Assembly: GCA_003671195.1 (NCBI GenBank)
Contig: QWPJ01000019.1
Span: forward strand, 1 to 43,669
From: Planctomycetota bacterium
GTDB taxonomy: Bacteria > Planctomycetota > Planctomycetia > Pirellulales > Pirellulaceae
Direction of reading: 5' to 3'
DNA: 43,669 bases
Each line of letters starts with the position of its first letter. Positions within the stretch are counted from its first letter, which is position 1. This document shows, one piece after another, positions 24,025-32,915 of this stretch. A model generated the notes under the pieces. The model was not told where the DNA came from, ran no database searches, and saw nothing but the letters and a program-made list of their open reading frames with translations. Position numbers and translations under genes: made by a program.

Positions 24025-26433
24025 ATGCAACCCAATCTCCTTAAACCTCTTCGGAACCTGGTGCTTGCCACCCTCGGCCTTTGGGCATGGCCAGCTCATG
24101 ACTTCACCTCGGCGCAAAGCCTTGCACCTGAACGCACCGAAACGAATCTTCAACCTCAAAACGAGCCTCATGCCGACGAGCCTCATGGCGACGAGCCTCA
24201 TGCCGATACGAACGCCGATACGAACAAGGTGAGTTTCAACCATCGTATCGACGAAGTCCTAGATACGATCCACTTCGGTCCCGAGATCCCCTTGGCCAGC
24301 GACGAGGAGTTCCAACGCCGGATTTTCCTCGATTTGCTCGGGCACGGACCGACAGTCGCCGAGTCGGAGCGGTTTTTTAAACGGCTCGGCGAATCACCAG
24401 AACTCAGCACCCAGGCAAGGGAGGAATTGATCGACGATCTGTTGGCTCGCGACGAATTTGCTCGCTACTACGCCAAAGTTCTCGAGGTCATGTTCACCGA
24501 GCGGCGCGAGGTCATCGGGGTCCTCGAAGTCCGAGCGATGATCTACCAATGGCTCAAGGACCAACGTCCTATCAACGAGCTTTGCATGGAGATCCTCGCG
24601 GCCGATGGGACCGAAGCATCGCCTCGCGCAGCGGCCTGTTTTTTCCTCAACCGCAATGCCGAACCGAATCTAGTGACCCGCGATGTGGCTCGTATCTTCT
24701 TGGGTCGCGATATCCAGTGCGCTCAGTGCCACGACCATCCTCTGTTCTCCGACTACAAGCAGTCCGAGTACTACGGAATCCTCTCGCTGGTCAATCGCAC
24801 GTACTTGTTCAAGGACGAGAAACGCGGCAATCTTCTGTACCTAGGAGAAAAAGCAGAAGGCTCATTAGAATTCGCATCGGTCTTCGAGCCCCAGGCAGGT
24901 AAGTCGACCGCCCAACCGATGCTTCCGACGGCCATGGCCATGGATTCCGAACCGGACTTTGTCGATTCAAGCGATGCCTACATCGTCGCCCCTGAAAAGA
25001 ACCAGCGCGGAGTGCCGCGATATAGCCGAAGGCAGCAACTGGCCGTACTAGCGACCCATCCTGAAAATCAAGCCTTCAACCGAAACTTAGCCAACCGCCT
25101 ATGGGCCAACATGATGGGCTCGGGGCTGGTCCATCCAGTCGACATGCACCATTCGGGCAACCCCGCCTCTTCCGCTCAACTGCTCGAGACTCTCGCGGGG
25201 CATCTGGTCGAGGGGCAGTACGACTTGCGAGAGTTCCTCCGGCAGATCGCCCGTTCCAAAGCTTACCAACGCTCCGTCCTGGCGCCGGATCTTAACCTTT
25301 GGGACGGTCCCCCGGGTGGGATAGCAACCCTCTGCGAACGGAGCGCCCGGTTCGAGGCAACGGTGCGAGGTTTGGCCCCTGAGCTTCAGAGCCAGCAAAT
25401 CGAACTGCAGGAAGCTGCAAAGAAACTCGCCAACTCCCAAGCCGATGTTCAAAAGCTCCAGCTTCAAATCGATCAAGCCAAGGAACTCTACGGGCAAAGG
25501 ATCCAGCAGCGCGATCAAGAACTCGCCACGCAGCCGTTAGAGACCCAGACCCCTGAGCAAAAGGAAATCCTTCAAGCGGCCCAAGAACGGCTCGATGACC
25601 AACGCAACCGCATCGTCGCGTTGGTCAATCGACGTTTGGCTCTCGGGGAGTTTGTAGCCCAAGCAAGAGGACTTCAACGAAGCGCGCAAAGACGCTTCCA
25701 AGCAATCCTCGATGAGCAATCCGATTGCAAGCAGCAACAAGCCAGGATTCAAGCTCTCATCGAGTGGCTCGAGGCGCGAAGTCGCATAGAGAATCATGAA
25801 TCCAAAGTGGATCCAGAGACCAATAGCCAATCGCTTGCCCAGTTCGAGTTGCAAAGCTTCGAGCTGATCGAATCGTGGCGCCGCGCCTGGGCCCTGCGCA
25901 CCGTTCGGAGCTTGACTCCCGAACAAGTCGCTGGAGCGACGTACTTTGCTCTCGAAATGGATCAACCCGTGCGGATCAAAACCCAGGCCGATTGGCAAGC
26001 AAGCCATCGAGAAGCTACCAATGGCTCAGAGGATCCCAAAAAATACGATCAATCGCTCAGCGCTGCCCTGGCCGGGAATATGTGGGAAACCGTCGAAGAC
26101 CTCATCGTCACAAAGTTTTCCGCCCCCGCTGGTGCTCCTCAGGATACCTTTTTCGCGACCGTCGATCAGGCATTGATGATCCAAAACGACCCGAGTTACC
26201 AATCGTGGCTCAAAGCCAACCAAAGCCATCTGATCGATCGCCTTGCCCGGATGCAACAGCACCAACAAATCGCCGAGCAACTCTATCTGTGCGTGCTTTG
26301 CCGAATGCCACAGGCCCAAGAGGTCCAACGCGTCGGTACGCTCTTGGACCAATTTCCAGACCAACGCACCGAGATCGTCCAAGAACTCGTTTGGGGCCTA
26401 CTGGCATCGTCCGAATTCCGTTTTTCCATGTGA
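24025..26433 (+). CDS. DUF1549/DUF1553 planctomycete cytochrome-like protein with coiled-coil insertion
   Basis: This 802-residue secreted protein has a signal-like N-terminus (about 7-31), a low-complexity segment with DEPHA and DTNA repeats (47-67), and a DUF1549 domain with the single heme-type motif CAQCH at 232-236. Then comes the first part of DUF1553 (AFNRNLANRLWANMMG) and a long Gln/Glu/Lys-rich helical segment (about 447-600) likely to form a coiled coil. The rest of DUF1553 ends in LLASSEFRF. It differs from the protein at 1801-4398 by lacking PSCyt1 and having the coiled coil. It lies 7 bp upstream of a DUF1501 gene, the usual planctomycete pairing. Role unknown. Confidence 0.92.
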   Translation: MQPNLLKPLRNLVLATLGLWAWPAHDFTSAQSLAPERTETNLQPQNEPHADEPHGDEPHADTNADTNKVSFNHRIDEVLDTIHFGPEIPLASDEEFQRRIFLDLLGHGPTVAESERFFKRLGESPELSTQAREELIDDLLARDEFARYYAKVLEVMFTERREVIGVLEVRAMIYQWLKDQRPINELCMEILAADGTEASPRAAACFFLNRNAEPNLVTRDVARIFLGRDIQCAQCHDHPLFSDYKQSEYYGILSLVNRTYLFKDEKRGNLLYLGEKAEGSLEFASVFEPQAGKSTAQPMLPTAMAMDSEPDFVDSSDAYIVAPEKNQRGVPRYSRRQQLAVLATHPENQAFNRNLANRLWANMMGSGLVHPVDMHHSGNPASSAQLLETLAGHLVEGQYDLREFLRQIARSKAYQRSVLAPDLNLWDGPPGGIATLCERSARFEATVRGLAPELQSQQIELQEAAKKLANSQADVQKLQLQIDQAKELYGQRIQQRDQELATQPLETQTPEQKEILQAAQERLDDQRNRIVALVNRRLALGEFVAQARGLQRSAQRRFQAILDEQSDCKQQQARIQALIEWLEARSRIENHESKVDPETNSQSLAQFELQSFELIESWRRAWALRTVRSLTPEQVAGATYFALEMDQPVRIKTQADWQASHREATNGSEDPKKYDQSLSAALAGNMWETVEDLIVTKFSAPAGAPQDTFFATVDQALMIQNDPSYQSWLKANQSHLIDRLARMQQHQQIAEQLYLCVLCRMPQAQEVQRVGTLLDQFPDQRTEIVQELVWGLLASSEFRFSM
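24161..24225. repeat. Compound tandem repeat: 15-bp x3 then 12-bp
   Basis: Units acgagcctcatgccg at 24161-24175, 24176-24190 (one change) and 24191-24205 are followed directly by a 12-bp unit (24206-24217) with a partial second copy. They encode DEPHA and DTNA repeats after the signal peptide. Confidence 0.92.
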
Positions 26434-26440
26434 TCACACC

Positions 26441-27766
26441 ATGAGCAACCCCCAATACAAACCCTGTGGAACGGTCGATCATCGGATCGCTCGCAGGCAG
26501 TTCATGGGCGAGTTCTTCACAGGACTCGGTGTTACAGGACTCGGTGTCACAGGACTCGGTGTTACAGCAGGCACGAGTCTATTTTCGCACCCGCTCGGTG
26601 CCAGCCAAGTCGCCAAGGCTGGCAAGTCGGTGGTGGTGGTCTATTTGAACGGTGGGGTCAGTCAGTTCGAATCCTGGGATCCGAAGTCCGATCTGCAGAC
26701 CGGCGGTCCATTTAAATCCATCGCCACGAGCGTGCCGGGTATCCACGTCTCGGAACTGATTCCGCATACGGCCAAGCAGATGCATCACATGGCATTGATA
26801 CGGAGCATCAGCACCGATCTTGACGACCATGCCCTATCGAACAACATTGTACGCAGCGGACGGACCACCCGCTCTGCGACCGAGTATCCCGAGTTGGGAG
26901 CCGTCGTGGCCAAGGGTTTGGAGCGAGCGGATTTTCCGCTGCCAGGTCACATCACAACCATGCTTGGCGGGATCGGTGGGCGATCCAACAATGCAGCTTA
27001 CCTGGGACCTCGCTATGCCAGCGTGGCCGTCGGAGCTGAGAAAGGTGGAATCGTCAATTCTCAGCTTCCCGATGGGATGTCGGTTCAGGTCGATAGCCGA
27101 CGTCACGATTGGCGACGGTTCGTCAACAGCCAACATCGCAGCAAGGTGCAATCGGCCGAGATCGACGCCTACGCCCAGAGCTACGAGCAAGCGTTGCGAT
27201 TGATGGAGAAACGAGATCTGTTCGATATTTCACGGGAACCCGAGGCTTATCAGCAAGCCTACGGCAAGACCGAATTCGGCAAGCAAATGCTCCTGGCTAG
27301 GCGGTTGGTCGAACAGGAAGTCCCCTTCATCGAAATCCAACACGGCGGATGGGATTTCCATCACAACAACTTCGAGTTTCACTTGCACTATGTCGCTGAC
27401 TTCGATCGGCCTTTTGCACATTTCATCGCAGACCTTTCTCAGCGCGGATTGCTCGAAAGGACGCTCGTAATCGTCATGACCGAGTTTGGGCGAACCCCGA
27501 CGATCAACGCAGGATACGGTCGGGATCATTATCCCAAGGCCTGGTCGATCGCTCTGGCAGGCTCCGGGATCCAGCACGGCGCTGTCATCGGTAGTACGGA
27601 CGCCAAAGGGGTCGAGGTGACGGAACGGAAAGTCGACCATCGCCACTTATTCCATACCTACCTGCGCGCCGTCGGAATCGATTCCTCTGGCGAATTCGAA
27701 GTAGCCGGCAGGAAATTCCCCATCGCCGATCCGGCCTTTGGACCTATCGAGGAGTTGCTGGCATGA
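26441..27766 (+). CDS. DUF1501 protein, Tat-exported
   Basis: This 441-residue protein of the DUF1501 family (alkaline-phosphatase/sulfatase-like fold) begins with a Tat signal IARRQFMGEFF, whose hydrophobic part is built from GLGVT repeats. Family segments include VVVVYLNGGVSQFESWDPK (a conserved early strand and metal-ligand region), QHGGWDFHHNN and VIVMTEFGRTP with the late GYGRDHYP. DUF1501 proteins are nearly always encoded next to DUF1549/1553 proteins, as here, with 7 bp between genes. The frame is open upstream, but ATG 26441 follows the preceding stop and starts the Tat signal. It overlaps the WD40 gene by ATGA. Confidence 0.94.
   Translation: MSNPQYKPCGTVDHRIARRQFMGEFFTGLGVTGLGVTGLGVTAGTSLFSHPLGASQVAKAGKSVVVVYLNGGVSQFESWDPKSDLQTGGPFKSIATSVPGIHVSELIPHTAKQMHHMALIRSISTDLDDHALSNNIVRSGRTTRSATEYPELGAVVAKGLERADFPLPGHITTMLGGIGGRSNNAAYLGPRYASVAVGAEKGGIVNSQLPDGMSVQVDSRRHDWRRFVNSQHRSKVQSAEIDAYAQSYEQALRLMEKRDLFDISREPEAYQQAYGKTEFGKQMLLARRLVEQEVPFIEIQHGGWDFHHNNFEFHLHYVADFDRPFAHFIADLSQRGLLERTLVIVMTEFGRTPTINAGYGRDHYPKAWSIALAGSGIQHGAVIGSTDAKGVEVTERKVDHRHLFHTYLRAVGIDSSGEFEVAGRKFPIADPAFGPIEELLA
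26521..26565. repeat. 15-bp tandem repeat inside a Tat signal
   Basis: Units aggactcggtgttac at 26521-26535, 26536-26550 (one change) and 26551-26565 encode GLGVT repeats forming the hydrophobic core of the DUF1501 Tat signal. Confidence 0.95.
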
Positions 27767-28821
27767 GTTTCCCAAACCCCGCGAACTTGGCATCAACGGA
27801 CCCGCCAACAAAACAGCCCGACGAGCTACCTCGATTCGATCCTGTCGGAGCCAAGCCCCTTGCCGATTGGGAGCACGCGTCGAAGCTCCTATGCTGTCGA
27901 GTCGATCCGACGGGTACTTATGTCGTCGCAGGCGGAATCGACCAAGCCATCCAGCGTTGGCACATCGCTACGGGATCCAAAACAACGCTTCTGGGGCACG
28001 AGAATTGGGTTCGTACCCTAGGGTTCTCGCCCGATGGTCAACGGCTTTATTCCGGCGGTTACGACGGACGTTGGATCGCCTGGGACATCGCATCCGAGGT
28101 GCCCAAGCCCCTGAAGGTCGTCGATGCGCATCGCGGGTGGCTGCGCGGCTTGGCCGTCAGTCCTGATGGCCAACGGATCGTCACTTGCGGGAACGACCGA
28201 TTGGTCAAGCTATGGTCGGCAGACGACGGGCGGCAGATTCAGCAATGGTCGACCGAGCCGAATATCCCCTATTGCACACTGTTTGCCCCGAGTTCGGATC
28301 CGACACACAGCGGGGATATTCTCTGCGGGGATGTTGTCGGAAACGTGTACCATTGGACTCATCCAAGAGCGGAACTACTGCGTAAATTCGATGCAACCGA
28401 GCTGTTTTTCCACATCGGCGATATTGCCCCTTTCGGGGGGATCATCAATATGGCGTTTAGCCCAGATGGCAAACAACTGACGGTTGTCGGACTGCACCAA
28501 TGCACCAACGCCCCGGCGGGCAACCGACGCGCTGTAGCCATGAGCTTCGATTGGCAAACCGGCCAAAAGGGTCTCAAGCAGGAGTGTTTGAAGAAGGAGC
28601 TCGACGCGACCCTATGGCGAGGGTTGTATCATTCGAGCGGCACGTTGATCGGGATCCTCGAAAAGGAAATCGCCTTTTGGAATTCCGGCAGTCACGATGT
28701 TTTTCACCTAGTTACAACTCCGAGTGAGATCTTCGACTGCGACTTGCACCCCAACCAAATCGATCTCTACACAGCGCATTTCGACGGCCATGTCCGTTCG
28801 ACACGTCTGGGCAGTCTCTAG
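27763..28821 (+). CDS. WD40-repeat protein
   Basis: This 352-residue protein contains WD40-type repeats: HENWVRTLGFSPDGQRLYSG with AWDI, HRGWLRGLAVSPDGQRIVT with LWSAD, and later, weaker blades such as GGIINMAFSPDGKQL. About six or seven blades can be guessed, enough for one propeller. No signal peptide is visible, although its partners are exported. Its ATG overlaps the DUF1501 stop (ATGA), and it ends the operon. WD40 domains commonly accompany or fuse with planctomycete cytochrome proteins. Probable role is a protein-protein scaffold. Confidence 0.9.
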   Translation: MSFPNPANLASTDPPTKQPDELPRFDPVGAKPLADWEHASKLLCCRVDPTGTYVVAGGIDQAIQRWHIATGSKTTLLGHENWVRTLGFSPDGQRLYSGGYDGRWIAWDIASEVPKPLKVVDAHRGWLRGLAVSPDGQRIVTCGNDRLVKLWSADDGRQIQQWSTEPNIPYCTLFAPSSDPTHSGDILCGDVVGNVYHWTHPRAELLRKFDATELFFHIGDIAPFGGIINMAFSPDGKQLTVVGLHQCTNAPAGNRRAVAMSFDWQTGQKGLKQECLKKELDATLWRGLYHSSGTLIGILEKEIAFWNSGSHDVFHLVTTPSEIFDCDLHPNQIDLYTAHFDGHVRSTRLGSL

Positions 28822-28938
28822 TTCGCTCGCTCGCTCGATAAAAGGCCTGTTTCCCAGGGAAAGTGTTGGATTTTCCAAGGTGGACAAATCGAGGGCATGA
28901 GGTAAAATCAACGGAGATTGCCCAGCGGCGGTCTTGAT

Positions 28939-29012
28939 GCCCTAGTAGCTCAGTTGGATAGAGCGCGGCTTTCCTAAAGCTGAGGTCGCAGGTTCGAATC
29001 CTGCCTGGGGTA
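28939..29012 (+). tRNA. tRNA-Arg, anticodon CCT
   Basis: A full cloverleaf can be folded. The acceptor stem GCCCTAG/CTGGGGT has G-U pairs at the first and fifth positions. The D arm is GCTC/GAGC, the anticodon stem CGGCT/AGCTG has loop TTCCTAA giving anticodon CCT (reads AGG), and the T arm is GCAGG TTCGAAT CCTGC. The discriminator base is A and CCA is not encoded. It lies 117 bp after the WD40 stop and 20 bp before the first direct repeat. Confidence 0.95.
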
Positions 29013-29032
29013 CTCGGTAGAGCCGATACTGG

Positions 29033-29228
29033 CCGACAAGCTCGGTGTTGACTGCTTTGAGTGCAGCATATTGCGCAGAACGGACGCGATTCTACCAACC
29101 GTGCGAACCATGTCCTCGACGCCTAGCAGCAGGGTGGACCCCATACGCTCTAAGATATCTGATGAAATCTTTTTGAAACACAGAGGCACAGAGAGCACAG
29201 AGTTGCGAGGACTTATCCCATCCTCTCT
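29033..29228. repeat. 196-bp direct repeat, copy 1
   Basis: This copy matches 30241-30436 without gaps at 190 of 196 bases by my count. On the minus strand its left end still encodes the DUF1016 N-terminal segment SAQYAALKAVNTELVG, after which similarity stops, so it is a truncated piece of a DUF1016 gene plus its leader. The 315-bp gap between the tRNA and the nuclease gene contains this repeat and about 100 bp of unrecognised sequence. Confidence 0.93.
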
Positions 29229-29327
29229 AGGTTTCTTCCATTGCCGAAATCGTTTGCCAGCCGAGCGACGCAAAGAGCCCGATGGCAGGCTGTTCGACGA
29301 GCTGGTCTTCGGTGTAGGCGTGGGGGC

Positions 29328-30227
29328 TCATGGATCCAAGCCCTCGAGCAAAGCCACGATCTCCTCGGGCCGAGGTAATTGCCCCTTCAGTTCTTTGGGT
29401 AGCGTCCGAGTGATCTCGTAAGTCGCCACGCCGATGGGCTTGTTGGCATCATGCAGTGCATACTCGACGATGGTGCGGCTCTTTTCCTTGCAGAGAATGA
29501 TGCCGATGGATGGGTTCTCATCCTCCTGCCGCACCTGCCTGTCCAGGGCGGTCAAGTAGAACTGCATTTTGCCCACGAACTCGGGCTGAAAATCACCGAT
29601 CTTCAGTTCGATGGCCACCAGAGCGCGTAGTCGGCGATGGAACAGCAGCAGGTCCAAGAAATACTCACGGCCGTCGACCTCGAGCCGATACTGGCTGCCC
29701 ATGAAGGCAAACCGGCCACCCATGGCCCGCAGGAAGTCTTCGACGCGAGTGATTAGAGCCCGCTCAAGCTCTCGTTCGCTGTGTTCTTCGGCGAGTTCTA
29801 GGAAATCGAAGGTGTATTCGTCTTGGACGGCCAGCTTGGCCTGTGTCCGGAGCGAGGGTGTCAGGGTTTGGTCGAAATTGGTCTGCCCCAGCAGAGACTT
29901 CTCGTAGCTCTGGTTCTCGATTTGGTGGATGAGTACGTTTTTTGACCAGCCGAACTTGCGAGTCATGCGCAAGTAGAATTCCCGCTCGAGAGGGTCTTTG
30001 CACTTGCTCATGATGACCAGGTTGTGCGCCCAGGCGACTTCTCCAACCAGTGGTTGGAGTTTTTCATTCCCTCGGTATTCCATGTGGAATTGCCGCATAT
30101 ACCACAGATTCTGAACTGAAAATCCGGCCACGCCGGGGAATTCCCGCCGCAGGTCTTGGGATAGTCTTTCGACTACGGATTTGCCCCACCCAGCTTGCTC
30201 CTGTCTCTCTACGATCATCCGGCCCAA
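29328..30227 (-). CDS. DUF1016 (YhcG-like) PD-(D/E)XK nuclease, 5' end uncertain
   Basis: About 299 residues from TTG 30227. The N-terminal helical part (GRMIVERQEQAGWGKSVVE, then FSVQNLWYMRQF) is the DUF1016 N domain. The C-terminal part has the PD-(D/E)XK nuclease core: FMGSQYRLEV, an Asp in YFLDLLLFHRR, and the ExK of ALVAIELK, followed by GKMQFYLTALD. The same frame stays open to 30299 and continues the family consensus (RVRSAQYAALKAVN), but a TAG at 30300-30302 stops it and no ATG or GTG is available there. Usual family members have 10-30 more residues, so the gene is either started from TTG/CTG or 5'-truncated. Its first codons lie beside direct-repeat copy 2. Confidence 0.75.
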   Translation of the reverse strand: MGRMIVERQEQAGWGKSVVERLSQDLRREFPGVAGFSVQNLWYMRQFHMEYRGNEKLQPLVGEVAWAHNLVIMSKCKDPLEREFYLRMTRKFGWSKNVLIHQIENQSYEKSLLGQTNFDQTLTPSLRTQAKLAVQDEYTFDFLELAEEHSERELERALITRVEDFLRAMGGRFAFMGSQYRLEVDGREYFLDLLLFHRRLRALVAIELKIGDFQPEFVGKMQFYLTALDRQVRQEDENPSIGIILCKEKSRTIVEYALHDANKPIGVATYEITRTLPKELKGQLPRPEEIVALLEGLDP

Positions 30228-30240
30228 GTCCCAATACAGT

Positions 30241-30436
30241 CCGACAAGCTCGGTGTTGACTGCTTTGAGTGCAGCATACTGCGCAGAACGGACGCGATTC
30301 TACCAACCGTTCGAACCATGTCCTCGACGCCAAGCATCAGGGTGGATCCCATACGCTCCAAGATATCTGATGAAATCTTTTTGAAACACAGAGGCACAGA
30401 GAGCACAGAGTTGCGAGGACTTATCCCATCCTCTCT
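30241..30436. repeat. 196-bp direct repeat, copy 2
   Basis: Partner of 29033-29228, starting 13 bp upstream of the TTG of the nuclease gene. It contains the in-frame 5' coding part of that gene (30241-30299) and its leader. Confidence 0.93.
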
Positions 30437-30461
30437 GTGACCTTTGTGTCTCTGTGTTTTC
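30383..30461. repeat. Imperfect inverted repeat with cacagag motif
   Basis: The left arm at 30383-30410 (gaaacacagaggcacagag and following) pairs imperfectly with the right arm at 30431-30461 (ctctctgtgacctttgtgt and following). Copy 1 of the direct repeat ends at the start of the right arm and lacks the rest. This type of CACAGAG-rich palindrome is common as an intergenic repeat in environmental bacteria. Confidence 0.75.
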
Positions 30462-30555
30462 ATGTTTTGAAAAGGAGTTAGTCGTCGGTGTTCGGCTCAA
30501 GATGCCATCGCCTCGACATCGAGCCAGCCGCAGCAACTTGGTAGCTGCAAGTTCC

Positions 30556-30584
30556 GCCTCCGCCGGGCAAGCCCGACGGGAGGC
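30556..30584. terminator. Strong GC-rich hairpin downstream of the RND gene
   Basis: The arms 30556-30568 and 30571-30584 pair over 13 positions with one bulged base and a two-base loop. It follows the RND stop (minus strand) by about 33 bp but has no T-run, so it may be a terminator or a REP-like element. Nothing else is evident between 30462 and 30616. Confidence 0.45.
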
Positions 30585-30616
30585 TCATCCTCGTTCTTCC
30601 TCCCAGAGGGCGGATG

Positions 30617-32884
30617 CTAGTCTCGGGTACGTGCGGTTCGTCCCAGCGGGCTCATCAGCAGCGCAGGCAAGAGGACCAAGTCGCCAAGGATCGAACTGCT
30701 CATCATCGCAATCATCAATGTTGCGAATTGACGGGTCGGGTTGAACTCCGCAAAAAGGAATGGCAACATCGAACAGCAACTGATGAGCATCGTATGGACC
30801 ATCGCCCTACCACAATTCGAAAACGAATCCGCGATGGCTTGTTCACGCGTGTCACCGACCTCCAGGCGGTGGCTGTACCAATTGACAAAGTGCAGGGTGT
30901 CGTTGACAGCGATTCCCATCGCCACCGAGGCAGTCAGGATCCCCGCGATATCGATCGAGTAGCCAAACCAAGCCATCATGCCAAAGACAAGGGTCTCAGG
31001 AAGAATGTTCGGAACCATGATCAGCAATCCGGCTCGAACCCCTCTTGCGATAAGCATCATGACCGGGGTGATCAGCAAAAACGCCGTCGAGAAGCTCGAT
31101 CCTAGATCGTCCAACAAGGCCAATTGAGTATCGTGCATCACCGGCGAGAGTCCGGTGTAGATCGCATCGAAGGCCTGTTGTTCTCTTCGGATCGGTTCGA
31201 CGACTTGACGTACTCGCTCGGTCAATTGTCCGTAATCGAGTTTCGATAACGCCGAGACCTTGGCCGTGATGCGCCACGCCGTCGTCTCGGCATCCTGGGC
31301 CACCAGATTGCGATCGATGAGTTGATCGAATTGCTTACCCACCTCCGTTCGCATCACCGCTCGTCGAGAGACGTCCCTTATGCGTCCCCCGGTCGGCAGT
31401 TTGGGCAAAAACGTCGCAGCGCTCGTGACCCCCCCGATCTCCGGGTTTGCTTTGAGTTCTTGTGTCAGGCGATCGACCCATACGAGTTGGTCGTAGGGCT
31501 CGAGCGAATGGGACCGAGGGAATCTCACCAGCACCTCGACCGATGCGATCGGACCGAGGTGTTCCTCGATCCAAGCCATCGACTGCCTGGTTTCGCTTTG
31601 CTCGGGAAACATATCGTCGAATTTGGTCGAGGACTTCAGATGCCAAAGCCCGTAGAAACTTACCGCAAGAAGGCTAAAGCCCAAGACGCAGATCACTCGG
31701 TGATGGGATTTGACCCAAGCGGCATAGTCTCTTGCCCACGCGGAGACCGGTGGAGAGGAATCCTGAGCGCCGAGCCTCTCGGGGGAGTCCATCTGGCTGT
31801 CGCCCGATTGGATCGCTCGGTAGTGACTCTTGCACAACCAATCGGATAGTTTGGGAAAGGCTAGGAACAGGACAATTGTTGCGATGCACAAGCAGCAGGC
31901 CGAGTAGAGGCCGAAGGTTCTCACCGGGGCGAGTTGACTTGTGGCCAGCGCGATCATCCCCAAGGATGTCGTCAGGGTGGCCAGCGCGCTGGGCTTGAGT
32001 CCCAGCAGGATCGCGCGCGCCCCGAGGTGATCGCGATGGGAATAAGCCACATCGCCGTAGTAGTTCATGAAGTGGACTGCAGCCGATAACGTCAGCATGA
32101 AGACCAACGTTGGCAGAACGATCAAAACTGCGCTGAATTGACCTCCTGTCGATGCGACCAGTGCGACTGCAATCAATTGACCCACACCGGCGATCAAAAG
32201 GACGGTGATCGCTCCGCGTACGCTTCGGAGGCACAGCCATGCAAGCACCACACCCATGATGCTCGAAGGGATCACCAAGCGTTTAAGGCTCTTCTCGGCC
32301 GCTTCATCGACCGCATAGGCTTCGTAAATACTTCCTACCATCTGCAACTGACTGCGCCCGAGGCCCTCGACCCGATCGGCCGCTGCGCGGACAAGTTCGA
32401 TCGAATCCTTTTGAGAAGCGATCCCCAGGGGGTTAAAGCGAATGAAGATCGCGGCTGTTCCGTCCTTGCCGATCACGGAGCCTTCGAGCCTAGCCCGAGC
32501 CGCAAGAGGGGTCAGGGAAAGAGGGGGCGCGACCAATCCATTGAAAATCTCCTCGGAGGTCTGAAGCGATTCGACGAGCGGTTCGGTCCGGGAGTCTAGG
32601 TCTTGGATGCTCTGAGCAAGCGAACCGAGGCGTGGATCGGAAAGGGTCAGGTTCTCCCAAGATGCGATCAGGTACTGATCCGAGCCGAAATGGTCGATGA
32701 ACCACTCGTATCGGGCTCGCTCCACCCGCCCCTCGGGGAGCCAAGCATGGGCCGATGCGGACCCAATCTTGATATGCGATGCAGCCCAGAGAATCAGAGG
32801 CATCAGCAAAGCCAAGAGGACCAGGAACCAGAATGAGGTTCGGTCTAACTGCTTTGCTCGGGAAACTTGCTCGCTTGTCGACAC
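30617..32884 (-). CDS. RND/MMPL-family membrane exporter
   Basis: This 755-residue RND-superfamily protein shows the two-fold repeat of an N-terminal membrane helix, a large periplasmic loop and a group of about five helices. The first helix lies at about 17-35. The helix bundle at about 200-345 includes VLPTLVFMLTLSAAVHFMNYY. The second half has its helix near 405-420, and the bundle at about 610-750 includes GILTASVAMGIAVNDTLHFV with a membrane-embedded Asp and His typical of proton-coupled MMPL/SSD exporters. The start is GTG 32884. It is 31 bp downstream of an LptB-like ATPase gene but is proton-driven, so the two need not be partners. Lipid or hopanoid export is possible. Confidence 0.88.
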   Translation of the reverse strand: MSTSEQVSRAKQLDRTSFWFLVLLALLMPLILWAASHIKIGSASAHAWLPEGRVERARYEWFIDHFGSDQYLIASWENLTLSDPRLGSLAQSIQDLDSRTEPLVESLQTSEEIFNGLVAPPLSLTPLAARARLEGSVIGKDGTAAIFIRFNPLGIASQKDSIELVRAAADRVEGLGRSQLQMVGSIYEAYAVDEAAEKSLKRLVIPSSIMGVVLAWLCLRSVRGAITVLLIAGVGQLIAVALVASTGGQFSAVLIVLPTLVFMLTLSAAVHFMNYYGDVAYSHRDHLGARAILLGLKPSALATLTTSLGMIALATSQLAPVRTFGLYSACCLCIATIVLFLAFPKLSDWLCKSHYRAIQSGDSQMDSPERLGAQDSSPPVSAWARDYAAWVKSHHRVICVLGFSLLAVSFYGLWHLKSSTKFDDMFPEQSETRQSMAWIEEHLGPIASVEVLVRFPRSHSLEPYDQLVWVDRLTQELKANPEIGGVTSAATFLPKLPTGGRIRDVSRRAVMRTEVGKQFDQLIDRNLVAQDAETTAWRITAKVSALSKLDYGQLTERVRQVVEPIRREQQAFDAIYTGLSPVMHDTQLALLDDLGSSFSTAFLLITPVMMLIARGVRAGLLIMVPNILPETLVFGMMAWFGYSIDIAGILTASVAMGIAVNDTLHFVNWYSHRLEVGDTREQAIADSFSNCGRAMVHTMLISCCSMLPFLFAEFNPTRQFATLMIAMMSSSILGDLVLLPALLMSPLGRTARTRD

Positions 32885-32915
32885 AGAGGATGGATTCCCG
32901 AAACGAGGGATTGAA

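Noticed and set aside
28824..28840. cgct repeats just after the WD40 stop
   Set aside because: Only about three copies of a 4-bp unit; too short to carry meaning and not a terminator.
28974..29273. Minus-strand frame across tRNA-Arg and direct-repeat copy 1
   Set aside because: It reads antisense through the tRNA and repeat DNA and is a typical spurious tRNA-derived ORF.
30195..30463. Overlapping ORFs encoding HRGTESTEL-like peptides in the CACAGAG repeats
   Set aside because: They are translations of an intergenic palindromic repeat in several frames; no start, ribosome site or conserved domain supports a gene.
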